A stretch of DNA of 64,000 nt, from NCBI GenBank assembly GCA_958450325.1, contig OY288251.1, forward strand, positions 11,426,001-11,490,000, in the 5' to 3' direction. Positions 45,477-57,400 of this stretch are shown piece after piece (the first letter of the stretch is position 1; each line of letters starts with the position of its first letter). A program made the translations under genes and the position numbers. Origin of the DNA: Agrostemma githago. Its lineage: Eukaryota > Streptophyta > Magnoliopsida > Caryophyllales > Caryophyllaceae. Under the pieces are notes generated by a model. It was not told the origin of the DNA. It did no database searches and was given only the letters and a program-made list of their open reading frames with translations.

Positions 45477-47300
45477 TGTGTGCTAAATTTAGACCGTTTT
45501 CCCCGCATTTTGCGAGTTTAGAGTGCGATTATCGCCATATTTTGTGTAATTCTCGCATTAGCGTCCCTCTTGTGCGTTTTACGTGTTTTTGGTAGTTTTC
45601 TATCGATTTTGATAGGATTTTGCACCGAAATCACGACCGAGCTTCCACGAGCACAAGAGAAGGGAATACCGTCCTAAGAGTAAAGCACACAACTTAAAGT
45701 TTAAAGCCATCCAATCAATTAACGAAGAATGAGACAAGAAAAGAGGCCAGCAAAATGACCGGGCGAAATTTCACCCGGTGAGACACCGCCGGGCGAAATT
45801 TCACCCGACGGTAAAAATGCCTCCCCGAAGATTTTCCGAGACTCTCCACCGGGCGAAACTGACCGGGCAAAATTTCGCCCACCGGGTGAAAATTCGCCCG
45901 ATGGGAAGAAGTGCCAAAAACGCGAAAAAAGGAAGAAAATATGACCGGGTGAAATTTCACCCGGTGGGAATTATTGTCAAGATCGCAGGGCAAAGTTTCA
46001 CCCCATGAAGATGCTAAGGGATATTGTCTCACTAACGAAGCAAGAGTTGGATTTGGGCTTTAGGTTAAATACCCATTAAGAGGATTACTATATATATGTA
46101 ACCCTAGATTGTTGCCCAAGGCATCCATGACTAACATCCATTAGCATCCTCCATTAGTGTAGTGTAGCATCATCCACCATTAGTAGAATAATCTAGTAGT
46201 AATCTAGTAGTAATCTTCTAAAAATCTAGTAGTTTACATAGTAATTAGTAGTAGGTCTACTTAGTTTACATCATCAATTCTCTAGATTACAAGTTTGTAA
46301 GGAGATTATTCAAGTTTTATTGGAGATTTATGGGTTTATTGAAGGATTAGTGACAATTTCTTCACTATCTTCACCAAAGCTTCAACCTTTATTCATGCAA
46401 ACTTCTTATTTCTTGTAGATCTTCATAATTGGTACATTTCTTTCCACTCTCTTATCTCTAGTTTAGTTTTAATTTAGTTTTCTCATTATTATCTAGCTTA
46501 GATCATCTTAGTGTAGTTAGTTTCTCTAGATCTTGTTCATGTTATTCTAGATTATTCTCTAGATTAATTTGGTAGTTTCATAGTTTAGTGGATAATCGTT
46601 AGATTGTAGTTTTCTCATCATATTATTGTTAGTTTCCTTAGATCTAGTTAATATGCATGTTGTAGTTAGTTTTTCCATAGTTGATGTTTTATTGTTCTCC
46701 ATTATGATTAGTGCGTAGATTTCTTGTTGGGGGGGGGGGGGGGGGGTTTAGGGATGAAGACTTGGATTATTTGAACTTAGGGGTATTGGTGGATTGCTTG
46801 CGTGTTGGTTTACCTTGTTTGTGGTTGTTGTGTCATTGTTGTTTTAGTCCGGCCAACTAGACCGACCTTGACTCATTTCTATCAATATGGGGAAATTCGG
46901 GGTAGAAATTACCATAACAAGAGACTTACCCTTCTTCGCCGCGAAAACGGGTTTTTAGGTGGGTTGGGTGAAGAAACCGAAAGGTGGCATTCTCCCTTTA
47001 TCAATGTTGCAACAAAAACTCGATCCCGACTTCTCCCCAACGCCTTTCCCTAGATTAATTACCCTTAGCCATTCTCGTAGTGATTATTCTAGCATAGACT
47101 TGACCATAGACTCAACCCTTAGAAAACCCCCCTCTAGACATCAAACACATCGCTTTAAACTCGTCAATTCCTCCGTTCCCTGTGGACCGACCTCGACTTA
47201 CCACGAATACTTGTTTGTTTTCGTGTGTCATCTCGAGTCTTATAAATATCGTTTGATCCCCCGTCCTTCGTTAACGACCGAACCGATTGGGAGGCGATCA
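45477..47300 (+). repeat. 5' LTR of the Athila-like element
   Basis: Begins TGTGTGCTAAATTTAG (start ambiguous by 2-4 nt because of TGTGTG) and ends GAGGCGATCA, three bases before the PBS; about 1.82 kb. A TATATATAT run at 46,088-46,096 could serve as a TATA box. It contains an 18-nt G run (46,729-46,746) and a cluster of palindromes (45,758-46,010). With no second LTR in the window, the left border rests on the TG rule and on the MULE sequence ending there. Confidence 0.8.
45758..46010. repeat. Cluster of GGGYGAAATTTCRCCC palindromes in the LTR
   Basis: Palindromic units lie at 45,758-45,779, 45,789-45,807, 45,862-45,880, 45,881-45,902 and 45,944-45,965, with a half unit at 45,849. The copy at 45,944-45,965 is a perfect 22-bp palindrome (ACCGGGTGAAA plus its reverse complement). 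Others differ at one to three positions, some symmetric (C/T at the fifth base). They lie upstream of the putative TATA. Confidence 0.85.
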
Positions 47301-47303
47301 AAG

Positions 47304-47321
47304 TGGCGCCGTTGCCGGGGA
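47304..47321 (+). promoter_or_regulatory. Primer binding site, tRNA-Asp type
   Basis: TGGCGCCGTTGCCGGGGA is complementary to the 3' end of plant tRNA-Asp, the usual minus-strand primer of Athila-type elements. It lies three bases after the LTR's terminal CA. Confidence 0.9.
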
Positions 47322-47429
47322 GCGGCGAGTAATTGTAATGTTTTTAGTTGTTGTGTTTGATTCTTTTCCCTTCTCTCTTTTCCCTTGTGCCGCAAGGTGC
47401 TAGGAGTCTTATCGTTTAAATTGAGTTTT

Positions 47430-50400
47430 ATGCCCAGGAACACGTCTTCGCCCTTGTGGTTCGATCCGGAGCCGGAAAGGACCTTTAGAGCATTACGTTT
47501 TCGGGGAAATAACTCAACTACTATCATTCCACACCCTTCATTATCACCTCCTAACCTTAATCCCATCCTACCACATACACCTTCTACACCTCCTACATCA
47601 CATAATCCCACTCCAAATAACCGTTCCATACCTTCCACTTCACAAAATTCACCACCATCACCACCATCATCGAAAACTCCACCACAAAATCAAAATTCAT
47701 CCCCTTCAAATCATCCAAATTCAAATCCACCATCACCACCAATACATCAAATGGCAACCCTAGGCTCTCATTCCCAACTCACACATGAAGAAACACCATC
47801 ACCACCAATACATCCGTCGATTTCGAAGAGATTCCCGAGAATTATGAATTAAAAGCTTCTTTGACAAATGCGGTTCAACAAGATACTTTTCACGGTTTTT
47901 CTCAAGAAGATGCTCAAGAGCACATTGCTTCATTTAAAGAAAAATTAGTAGGAGCCCGTCTCAATGGATTAACTTCATGCCAATTGCATCGTTTATTATT
48001 TCCAAAGACCTTAAGAGATGGAGCTCGTAGATGGCTTCAAGGCCATCCCGCTAATACTTTTACAACATGGGCTCAATTATCTAATGCCTTCTTGGAGAAA
48101 TATTTCCCGCCGTCAAAGACTAACCAATTTCGATGAATTTGAAAGCCGTCAAAGACTAACCATGGAGATACAAACATTCTAACAAGATGAATTTGAAAGC
48201 CTAAGTGAGGCTTGGGAAAGATTTAGAGATTTGTTGCGCAAATGTCCACACAATGGAATACCCGATTGGCGAACCACCCAAACATTTTACAACACCCTTT
48301 CATCGAGAACCAAAGAAAACCTCAATTCGGCCGCCGGAGGAGACTTCTCTTCTCTCACCGATGAGGCATCTAAAAGTCTTATTGAGAAGATGGCAAGGAG
48401 TGACTCTAGAATGGGTCAATCGAGGGATTCTAGAAAGAAAGTTGAAGTGAACTCATCTACGAGTTCTAATGAATTGAAGCTTCAAGCGGAACTTGAAGAA
48501 TTAAAAAACAGAATGGATGCCATGAGTTTAAGGCCTACTCCTAGAGGTATGTACCAAGTTCAAGGGAGTATTCCACCAAGGCAACCATCACCTCCAAAGC
48601 AATTAACACGGGAAGTTCAATGTTATCATTGTGGCAATTATGGCCATGATTCTAGCTCTTGCATTCCTAATGAAGAAGTTTATATTGAAGAGCCAAATGA
48701 AGTCCAAGCTATACAAGTGTATGGGCAAAGACCCCAATTTGATCCCTTTTCCAATACTTACAATGTCGGCACAAGATTTCATCCTAATTTTTCTTATGGC
48801 AATCAAAATGTCCAAAATCCGATGCCACGTGCCCAAGGGAGTCAATTGAGGCCATTCAATCAAAGTCAACAAAGGCCCTTTAACCAAGGTCCTCCAAGGA
48901 TGCCCCCATATATGCCTCCTCATCAAAGGAGTAACTTCAATCAACAACGTAACAACTTCCATGTTCCTAACAATTACAACAATTACCAAAATCAACATGG
49001 TAATCATTTTAATCATGGATACAATCAAGGGTTCCAAGGTAATTTTCAAGGAAACCAAGGTTACAACCAACCACCATTTAATCAACCCTCTCAATCTTAT
49101 GGCCAACCAAACAATTCTCAAATTGGTCAAGGAGGAGTCCCATGGGAAAACTATAATGAATTGCAAAGGAACGTTGGGCAACTATGGAATGAACATCAAG
49201 ACACCAAGGCAAGGCTAAAGGTTTGGGAATCTCAAGAAGCAATAAAAGCCTTAGCCGCCCCAATTCATCCACCCCATGGTTTGCCCGGCCAACCCCAAAA
49301 CCCAAGAGACCCTTCGCACCAAACAAATGCCGTTATTTTGAGAGGTGGCAAAGAACTTGAGGACCCATACAAGAACTTGAACTTGAACACCAAAAACATT
49401 CCATCCAAAGTCAATCAACCAAGTGAATCACAAGAATCATCTCCCACTTCCCCCAAACAAAACCGGGAAATACAAGCGAAGTTCGATATCCTTCAAAATG
49501 CGGAGAATGAACTAAGAGAACAAAGAAAGAAGAAAGAGCAAATGGAAGCGGAAGAAGCAAAAAGAAAAGAGGCGGAACGATTAGCCGAAGAAGAAGAAGA
49601 ATCCAATGTTCCACCGCCTCCCACTTTTGTCCCTACATTGCCCTTTCCCGTACGAGCTAAGCCACGCAAGGAGAATGCCCAATTTAGCCATTTCGTGGAT
49701 ATGTTGAAAAAGATAGAGGTAACTTTACCCTTTGCCGAGGTAATTTCTCAAATGCCCCTCTATTCTAAGTTTTTGAAAGATGTCTTGACTAAAAAAAGAA
49801 CAATAGAGGATAAAGAATGTATTTCTCTCACGGAACAATGTAGTGCCATTCTTATGAACCAAATACCAAAGAAACTAGAGGATCCCGGTAGTTTCTCTAT
49901 CCCTTGTCGGGTTGGAAATGTTGTTGTTAATCAAGCTTTATGTGACCTAGGGGCTAGTGTTAGTTTATTACCTTATTCTATTGCCAAGAGACTTAGTGTG
50001 GGGGAGATGAGACCCACTAGCATGTCAATTCAACTTGCGGATAGGTCCGTCAAGTACCCACTCGGGATACTTGAGGATGTACCCGTTCAAGTTGGTAGAT
50101 TCTTCATCCCCTCCGACTTTGTTGTCATGGATATGCCCGAAGACACTACCACCCCCATTATTTTAGGTCGTTCTTTTATGGCTACCGAAGGTGCTATAGT
50201 TGATGTTAAGAATGGTAAGTTATCTTTTAACAAAGGGAACGAATCGGTAGAGTTTTCCCTTTCTCAAGCTCTTAAACAACCAGTGATTGAACAAATGAAT
50301 TCCATTGAAGTTATTGACAGTTTGGTTGAGTATAGCTTGATAGATGATGATAAGCAAGAAGATGAACCATTTGACTCTCCACCTCTTGAAGAAGAATGCT

Positions 50401-50558
50401 TGCATGAAGAAAAGGTAGGACCACTACCGGTGGGTAAGAGTATGGTATCTTCTCCTCTTAATCTTGAACTTAAACCACTCCCCTCTTCCCTCAAATATGC
50501 TTTTCTTGAAGGAACTAATTATCCCGTTATCGTCAATGCTACCCTTGATGGACCTTAA
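47430..50558 (+). pseudogene. Athila-like gag-protease, broken
   Basis: ATG at 47,430 (MPRNTSSPLWFDPEPERTFR) opens gag. A Pro/Ser/Thr-rich region follows, then the retrotransposon gag domain at 47,861-48,136 (SFKEKLVGARLNGLTSCQLH, LQGHPANTFTTWAQL). A frame change lies near 47,850. At 48,110-48,205 a 36-bp local duplication (CCGTCAAAGACTAACCA twice) and a CAA-to-TAA change break the frame. From 48,231 it is open again for 775 codons: CCHC knuckle CYHCGNYGHDSSSC (residue about 131 of this piece), a Gln/Asn-rich linker, a charged coiled-coil stretch (about 420-460), and the protease with CDLGASVSLLP (about 571). The piece stops at 50,558 just before RT. Gag would form the virus-like particle. 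Confidence 0.85.
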
Positions 50559-50569
50559 TTAGAAAAACT

Positions 50570-51887
50570 TTTGAGCGTTTTGAGAAAGCACGAAAAGGCC
50601 ATCGGGTATAGCATTGCCGACCTCCAAGGCATAAGTCCAAATGTTTGTATGCATAGGATCATCCTTGATGATGACCACCGTCCTTTGGTTGAGGGTCAAC
50701 GTAGGTTGAACCCCACCATGAAAGAGGTTGTCATGAAGGAAGTCCTCAAGTTGTATGAGGCTAACATTATATACCCAATAACCGGAAGTAAATGGGTAGC
50801 CCCGTACAAGTTGTGCCGAAAAAATGGGGAATGACGGTTGTAAAAGGAGAAAAGGGTGAGTCAATTATTACTAGGACTATTACCGGTTGGCGCATGTGTA
50901 TAGATTATCGAAAATTGAACACGGCCACCATAAAAGACCATTTCCCTCTTCCCTTTATTGATCAAATGCTTGAAAGATTGGCGCATCATTCCTATTTTTG
51001 TTTCCTTGATGGTCATTCTGGATTTCTTCAAATTCCCATTCATCCCGATGACCAAGAGAAAACCACTTTTACATGTCCCTATGACACCTATGCTTATAGA
51101 AGGATGCCATTTGGACTATGCAATGCGCCGGGAACGTTTCAAAGATGTATGATGGCTATTTTCTCCGATATTATTGAAAAATCCATGGAAGTTTTTATGG
51201 ATAATTTTAGTGTCCATGGTACATCTTTTGATTCTTGTCTTGAAAATCTTGATCAAGTGTTAGCTCGATGTGAAGAGTATAGACTTGTTTTAAATTGGGA
51301 AAAGTGTCATTTCATGGTTGAACAAGGTGTTGTCCTAGGTCATATTGTTTCTAATAGAGGAGTTGAAGTCGATAAGGCAAAAGTCTCCGTGATCGAAAAC
51401 TTGCCACCACCTACAAATGTTAAAGGGGTGAGGTGTTTTCTAGGTCACGCCGGTTTTTATAGACGATTTATTAAAGACTTTTCCAAAATTGCTAAGCCTT
51501 TGACTTCTTTGCTTATGAAAGATGCACCTTTTGTTTTTGATGACTCGTGTCTTGAGGCCTTTTGCAGGATAAAGACCGCTCTCACTACCACTCCAATAAA
51601 CAAAGCTCCCGATTGGAATCTTCCATTTGAGATCATGTGCGATGCTTCCGATTTTGCCGTTGGTGCCGTTCTAGGTCAACGGGTTGACAAGAAGCTACAT
51701 GTGATGTACTACGCAAGCAAGACATTAGATGAAGTCCAATTGAGGTACACAACAACCGAGAAAGAAATGCTTGCCGTTGTCTATGCCATGGAGAAATTCC
51801 AAAATTATGTTACCGGTTACAAAGTCATTATTCACACCGATCATGCGGCGATTCGTTACATCATGTCCAAAAAGGAGACCAAGTCCC
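50570..51887 (+). pseudogene. Athila-like reverse transcriptase-RNase H, frameshifted and truncated
   Basis: 50,570-50,815 encodes the RT N-terminus (RKHEKAIGYSIADLQGISPN, RRLNPTMKEVVMKEVLKL). One base is missing near 50,808, so VQVVPKKWGMTVV continues in another frame to 51,887. RT blocks visible are GWRMCIDYRKLNTATIKDHF, FLDGHSGFLQIPI and RRMPFGLCNAPGTFQRCMM. The catalytic box reads VFMDNFSVHG where VFMDDFSV is normal, so the second active-site Asp is Asn. RNase H starts with IMCDASDFAVGAVLGQ and includes STEKE-like TTTEKEMLAVVYAMEKF and HTDHAAIRYIMSKKET. It ends at KKETKS, where the inner LTR begins. The protein cannot have been active. Confidence 0.9.
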
Positions 51888-54316
51888 TGTAATCCCCTAG
51901 AAAATCTAACGCGATACAGTGGTGGAAACACTGTAGAGTCAGGATTAAAACACACTGTAACTATGTCTTAGAAAATTAAAATAGTAAAGTCAAACAATTG
52001 GCCTAAAATAAAAATGGCCAAAATTTAAAACAATCCACAAAAGGGGTTGAACAATCCATAAGACATAATTATTAAAATAAACAAGCAGGATCCACACTGC
52101 TCGCTAGCCCACACCCCGAACACGTATACCTGCCATGTTAAAACATAACAGCCACAATCAGTGGGGAGCAATGCCAACGTTCTCCCAGCCGTATAACATG
52201 ATTTTAAAACTGTAATTACTATTATAGAAAAATAGTAAGAAAAGGAAAAACAGTAAAACATTATTATGAAAATAAGTTTTCAGTGAAAAACTTCACAATC
52301 GAAACAATATAATAAAAACGAGTTTTCCAAAGAAAACATAAAACATTTGCCAACCCGCAACCAAATTATATCGATAATAATAGAAATAGTCAAAATGGCG
52401 TTATGGATAGGAGTAGTGTAGACGGCTAGACTTTCACTAAGAGAATACTAAAAACTAGCTTCGAGAACTTAGTTCAAACAAATCAAACTTCGGTCTCTAA
52501 CTAGGCTACTCAATCATAATAGAGCGGCGACTTATAAATGCGTGACCCTAGTTTAAGATAATGCACACCTCTCTTGGGATTACCTGTCACCCAGTTCAAC
52601 TTATGACGGCGACTTACTGCGAGGCCTAAGCTTAAGGTCAAAATGTACAAAACTCCCGGGATACCTGTCACCCGGTTCAACAACCAATGTACCGATTCCT
52701 GATACACTAGCCTTATAGTTGATGGCAAAACCGTAAACCCTAGAATATATTACTCTAACCTCACACTTGTCCTTATTCCATAACTCCAAAACAAAGCCAT
52801 TATCGATATTCAAAAGATATAATCAATATAAATAATATGAGGATAAAAGAAGTAAACATTTATATTCTAAAAGAGGAAACTTTCTATTTTAGGAAACTTC
52901 TATTTTTAGAAACTTTACTAAAAATAGCATTATATCAAAATAGTGAAAATATTAGTTCATACTAGTACCACATTTTTAGTAAACGATATAGATTTATAAA
53001 ACTAATACTTTCGGCCTTAACGATATTAATTTCCAAGGTGAACATTTAATTTTATGAAATTACTAAAATATCGTATAAGCGTTATAAAATGATTAAAAAT
53101 GTCTTAAACATTTTAATATTACTAATTAGGGTGTTTTCAAAAGTTAAAAAGCTAAAATTCCCTAATTATTATTAGTTTCGACAATAAAATTATAAAAAGG
53201 ATTTTACGGCAAACACCAAATTAAATATTTGAACGTCTTCATTTAATTAAACCAACAAATATATTTAGAGTATGTTAAGGGATGATTTAACTCTTAAAGT
53301 TTCATATTTAAATACTTTCAAAATTGCTGGAAAAATAATTCTTTTAGGTAAGACGAAGCATTTTAACGATAAATCACAATTTGTCCGAAAGTCAATACTT
53401 ATTAATTAAAGACTTTAATAAATAGTACAAAAATTACGTAAAATAGCTGAAATATATTTATGGACATTCTGTCCAGAAAAGAAAATTTTCCAGAATCCTA
53501 AAACTCGGTTTTTAAAGCGTTTTCTCGTTAATCGTCTAATCTCGACAATAACGATTAATAAAAATAGTAATTACAAAACGATTTAAGTATTAATATCCAA
53601 AAAATATTATTAAGATTAAAAATCATGATTTTCCAGAAAATACTATTTTTCCAGATTTTCCAATTGATTGGGGTGGGCCGCCTGTCAATTAGCCGCCTGC
53701 TAGGCAGGCCCCGAGACCAGCCCCTAGCAAGAAATTAGAACAAGCATAAAACGCTAAGGTTGGCCGTCAGCTGCTGGGAGCACAGGCCAACCCAGCCTGT
53801 CGGAACTTGGCAGCTCCCTGCCTGAAGACTGTCTGCCCTGGGAAAATTCCTGGCTGACAGGGCCAGGACCCCCAGGGGCCCCCTCGTCATTTTGCCTAAG
53901 GTAATTGAGAATGGATGGATGAGAAGCCGCCACTTGTCACTTCTCTATCCAACCATTCCTCTTCCCCTTCTCTCTCTTGTGGGAAGGTATAAATACCTCC
54001 CCATTTCCCACATGAGAGGGGTTGGATTTTCTCTCTCTAAACTCTTACTCCTAAAAACGCCACCTAGTTCCTCACGAGCTAGGTTCGTAAAGGCAATTTC
54101 ACGGACTGACTTAGGCATCGGAGAGGGTTTCCTCGGACAACCTCCGAGGCCCTGTGCGTTCTTTGTGCAGGGAGCAGGCCATTTCCGCCGGGGAAGTCCG
54201 ATCCAGGGAGTGAGAGGAAGGGGAGACCAAGGGAATCAAACGATCAATTGTTCACCGTTAACCCGATTGTACAACCCGGATCCTAGGCCGGGTGAATTGT
54301 TTCCGTGACCGGAACA
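51888..54316 (+). repeat. 5' LTR of the Tat-like element
   Basis: Begins TGTAATCCCCTAG directly inside the broken Athila RNase H frame and ends GTGACCGGAACA; about 2.43 kb. The first two-thirds are AT-rich and the last third GC-rich. A canonical TATAAATA lies at 53,988-53,995 with a CT-rich leader after it. Open frames within the LTR (for example 53,892-54,308) show no known domain and are not called genes. Confidence 0.85.
53988..53995 (+). promoter_or_regulatory. TATA box of the Tat-like LTR
   Basis: TATAAATA in the context GGAAGGTATAAATACC, about 320 bp before the LTR end. CT-rich TCTCTCTC blocks flank it on both sides. This is the only strong TATA in the GC-rich LTR part, so transcription probably starts near 54,020. 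Confidence 0.65.
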
Positions 54317-54319
54317 ATT

Positions 54320-54337
54320 TGGCGCCGTCTGTGGGGA
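54320..54337 (+). promoter_or_regulatory. Primer binding site of the Tat-like element
   Basis: TGGCGCCGTCTGTGGGGA lies 3 nt after the LTR. It is the PBS form usual in Tat-lineage elements, probably for tRNA-Arg, and differs from the tRNA-Asp type PBS of the outer element. Confidence 0.8.
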
Positions 54338-54405
54338 ACTTACGGTTGTGCTCACGAGTTACCCACTAAAATCAACCACTCATAATCACAAAATTAAACA
54401 CAATC

Positions 54406-57400
54406 ATGCCAGAAATCGGTGACGCCAGTGCAGGAGCGGGTCCGACGGTCCCGCCGGTGACCCCCCTGTACGGTATGCCGCAGTCGGAGAGGGTTCCTCC
54501 TGCCACGATCCTAGCGGTAGGGAGAACCAATCCCCTCGATGGATCAAACACTGCTGCGACACCTGAGTTGGGGACACACCCAGGACGTGCTCTCAATCTA
54601 ACCCCAGCTCAGATGGCACAGGCGGCCGCGTTCTTCTCTGCGATGCTGAATCAGGAATTCACACCTGAGGACTTGGTGGGCAGGGTCGCGTCGGCTCCCA
54701 GGCAACCGTCCCCAGTCAGCAGGGACGAGGCCGGGGGCACGAGGCGGACCGCCGCCAGAAATGCTCAGAGAAAAGCGAGAAGAACAGCTCAAGTGTATAC
54801 GCATGCGCAGAGGCGCATTACTACTGGCAATCCAGAGCCACCTGTCCAGCAGGCGTTCTCCATTCACACAACAGAATCAGCGTCTGGAGGATAGGGGGGC
54901 TTATCTCAAGGACTACAGGAGCGCATGAGGCCTAGAGAGCCTGTGTCAAAACGCTTGGGAGAAAGGCCAGGCGGAGTTTTCTCCAGGCTGACACCTGCAG
55001 CCAAGGAACAGTCGGCCCCCGGCTTATCCCAAAGCCTGCAATCCCGGCTCAACCGGGGACAACCGCTCGAGTCCAGACACCATCAGGGTGAAAACCTCTG
55101 CCACTCTCAGAGGAAGAGGCCCAGGCAGATCTCCCCGGAAACAGAGGATGAAGCAGTAAGCAGGCCACCACCGAGGCACCGCTCCCCCAGTGCGAGGAAA
55201 CCGACCCATAAACAGTGGGATTCTCACGGTAACCAGTCTGGGGAAAGCAGGTCACGACTGGTGGGCAGGCCCACAAAAACTCCGCTACACCCTGAGGTAC
55301 AAGAGTACCCCATTCCAAAAATCAAAATGCCAACCATCAAATTTGACGGGACGACAGATCCTGAAGACCACCTGGCAGCCTTTGAGAGCCACATGGGCAT
55401 GTATGACGTAGATGATGCCATATGGTGCAAAGTTTTCCCTACCACCCTGGTGGGGCTCGCGCAGGGATGGTTCAGAGACCTCCGCCAGGGGTCAATCAGG
55501 TTCTTCATAGAGCTGGCTGAAATTTTCCTCGAACAGTATGCCGGAAACAAGAGAAGACGCCTTACCCGTTTCGATCTCATGACCCTGAAACAGAAAAAGG
55601 GTGAGAGTGTGAGAGAGTACATGAGAAGATTTGATCTATCCTACCAACAGGTCAGGGAGATCGATGATTCCACTGCCGCCTACGCCCTGACAATCTCCCT
55701 ACTTCCAGGGGAAATGAAAAACCAGATGATCAGGGCCCAGCCAGAAACCTTGGCCATGGCCAGAAAGATTGCTGAGGGGTTCATTCTGCAGGAGGAGTTC
55801 CACGGCCTGACGGATACCCTTGCAGGCCAAACAAAGCCTCAAGGGGGACCGCAGGGTGGAAGGGGCAGAAGTGAGCCAGGCAAGCAAAGGGAAGAGGGAG
55901 ACACTCCCAAGAAGGAGCGCCCAGTCTACCAACCCAGATTCGACAGTTACACCGCTCTGAACAAATCCAGGGCGGAAATCTTCGAACTGGAAAAAGAAAC
56001 TGCCAAATGGAACCGCCCAAACAAACCTCGCAGCCCAAAAGGCGACCCCAAGAAATTCTGCACTTTCCACGACTGTATAGGCCACACCACCGAAGAATGC
56101 CGTCACCTGAAGGACGAAATTGAGAAATTAATCAGGAACGGATGGTTGGCCAACTACGCAGCTAAAAATAAGTCTCAGAAGGAAGTATCTGAAAAACCCG
56201 AGGGGTCAGTGCAAAACCGCATGGTGATCCATGTAATTTCAGGGGGCACCGAAGGCCAGCTCAGTCGAAGAGGCCAAAAAAGGCAAATGCGCGAGCTAAG
56301 GAACCAGATCTGCTACGCTGAGAAAGCAGGGAGTCCAAGGGGAGTGACATTAAGCATCACCCCTGATGATGCAGGACGCGTGGTATATCCGCACAGTGAT
56401 CCTTTGGTGCTGTCCCTAGAGATCAGTAACCATATTGTGCGAAGGTGTATGGTGGACACAGGCGCATACACAAATCTATTGTACAAGGACGCCTTCGAAA
56501 AAATGGGCCTGGAAAAAAGGCACCTACAACCTGCTCCCGGATCGCTGTATGGATTCAGTGGGGCAGGTGTGTTACCCATGGGAGTCATCGACTTGCCTGT
56601 AACCTTTGGGGAAGGCGCTACAGCCAGGAATGTCAGGGCAACCTTCGTTGTTGTGGACGCGAGATCTGCCTACAACGCCCTGATTGGCAGGGCCACTCTG
56701 GAAGAAATCGAGGCGGCCATCTCCATCAGGGCTCTCACCATCGCGTATGTCACTGACTTCGGGCTGGAAGGAAAAATACGCGGGGACCAGGAGTCAGCCA
56801 GACAATGCTACTCCGTGGCCCTGCAAGAGCACGAGAGAGACAGAAAAGGAAAAAGAAAAGCCGACAGTTCCCCCTGCAGAGAAGGTGAGGTCCCGGTCGA
56901 GCACCCGGCACCTGACCGCCTGGAGCCAGGGGGCGAAAGTATGCTGGTAGACTTGGAGCCAGGAAGACAGGTCCTGGTAGGAGCAGGCCTGGAGGAATCC
57001 TACCAGGCCGAACTGGTCAAATTACTGAAGGAGAATAAAGACGTATTTGCCTATTCTGCAGACGAGATGCCTGGCGTTGACCCATCATGCATCGTTCACA
57101 AGCTGAATGTAAGCATGGAAGCTCGCCCTGTAAAACAGAAGAAACGAAACATGTCTGCAGAAAAAGACGCAGCAATCAAGGAAGAAATTGACAAACTCTT
57201 GAAAGCAGACTTTATTGAAGTCTGCGACTACCCAGAATGGCTGGCAAATGTTGTCATGGTCAAGAAATCGTCTGGCGCATGGAGAATGTGCGTCGACTTT
57301 ACGAACCTGAACAAAGCCTGCCCGAAAGACTGCTATCCGCTCCCTCGGATCGATCAACTGGTAGACGCCACCAGTGGCTACACCATGCTGAGCTTCTTAG

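Larger units (their letters stand above)
45477..51887 (+). mobile_element. Athila-like Ty3/gypsy retrotransposon (outer, interrupted)
   Basis: 5' LTR 45,477-47,300, PBS 47,304-47,321, gag from 47,430, then protease, RT and RNase H up to 51,887. There the frame is cut by the TG start of another LTR. Integrase, any envelope-like region and the 3' LTR are not in the window and should lie right of the inserted element. The Asp-Leu-Gly protease motif, tRNA-Asp PBS and RT sequence place it near Athila. Coding is broken by duplication, stops, a frameshift and an active-site change. Confidence 0.9.

Noticed and set aside
47304..47321. tRNA-like sequence
   Set aside because: Only 18 nt complementary to a tRNA 3' end, placed right after an LTR; it is a primer binding site, not a tRNA gene.
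47240..47638. 132-codon minus-strand frame in the gag start region
   Set aside because: Shadow of the Pro/Thr-rich gag coding strand; no motif.
48603..49181. 192-codon minus-strand hydrophobic frame
   Set aside because: Mirror of the Gln/Asn-rich gag linker; hydrophobicity comes from complementary codons, not from a membrane protein.
53892..54308. 138-codon frame at the end of the Tat LTR
   Set aside because: Spans the TATA and leader region of the LTR with no known domain; best explained as chance in GC-rich DNA.
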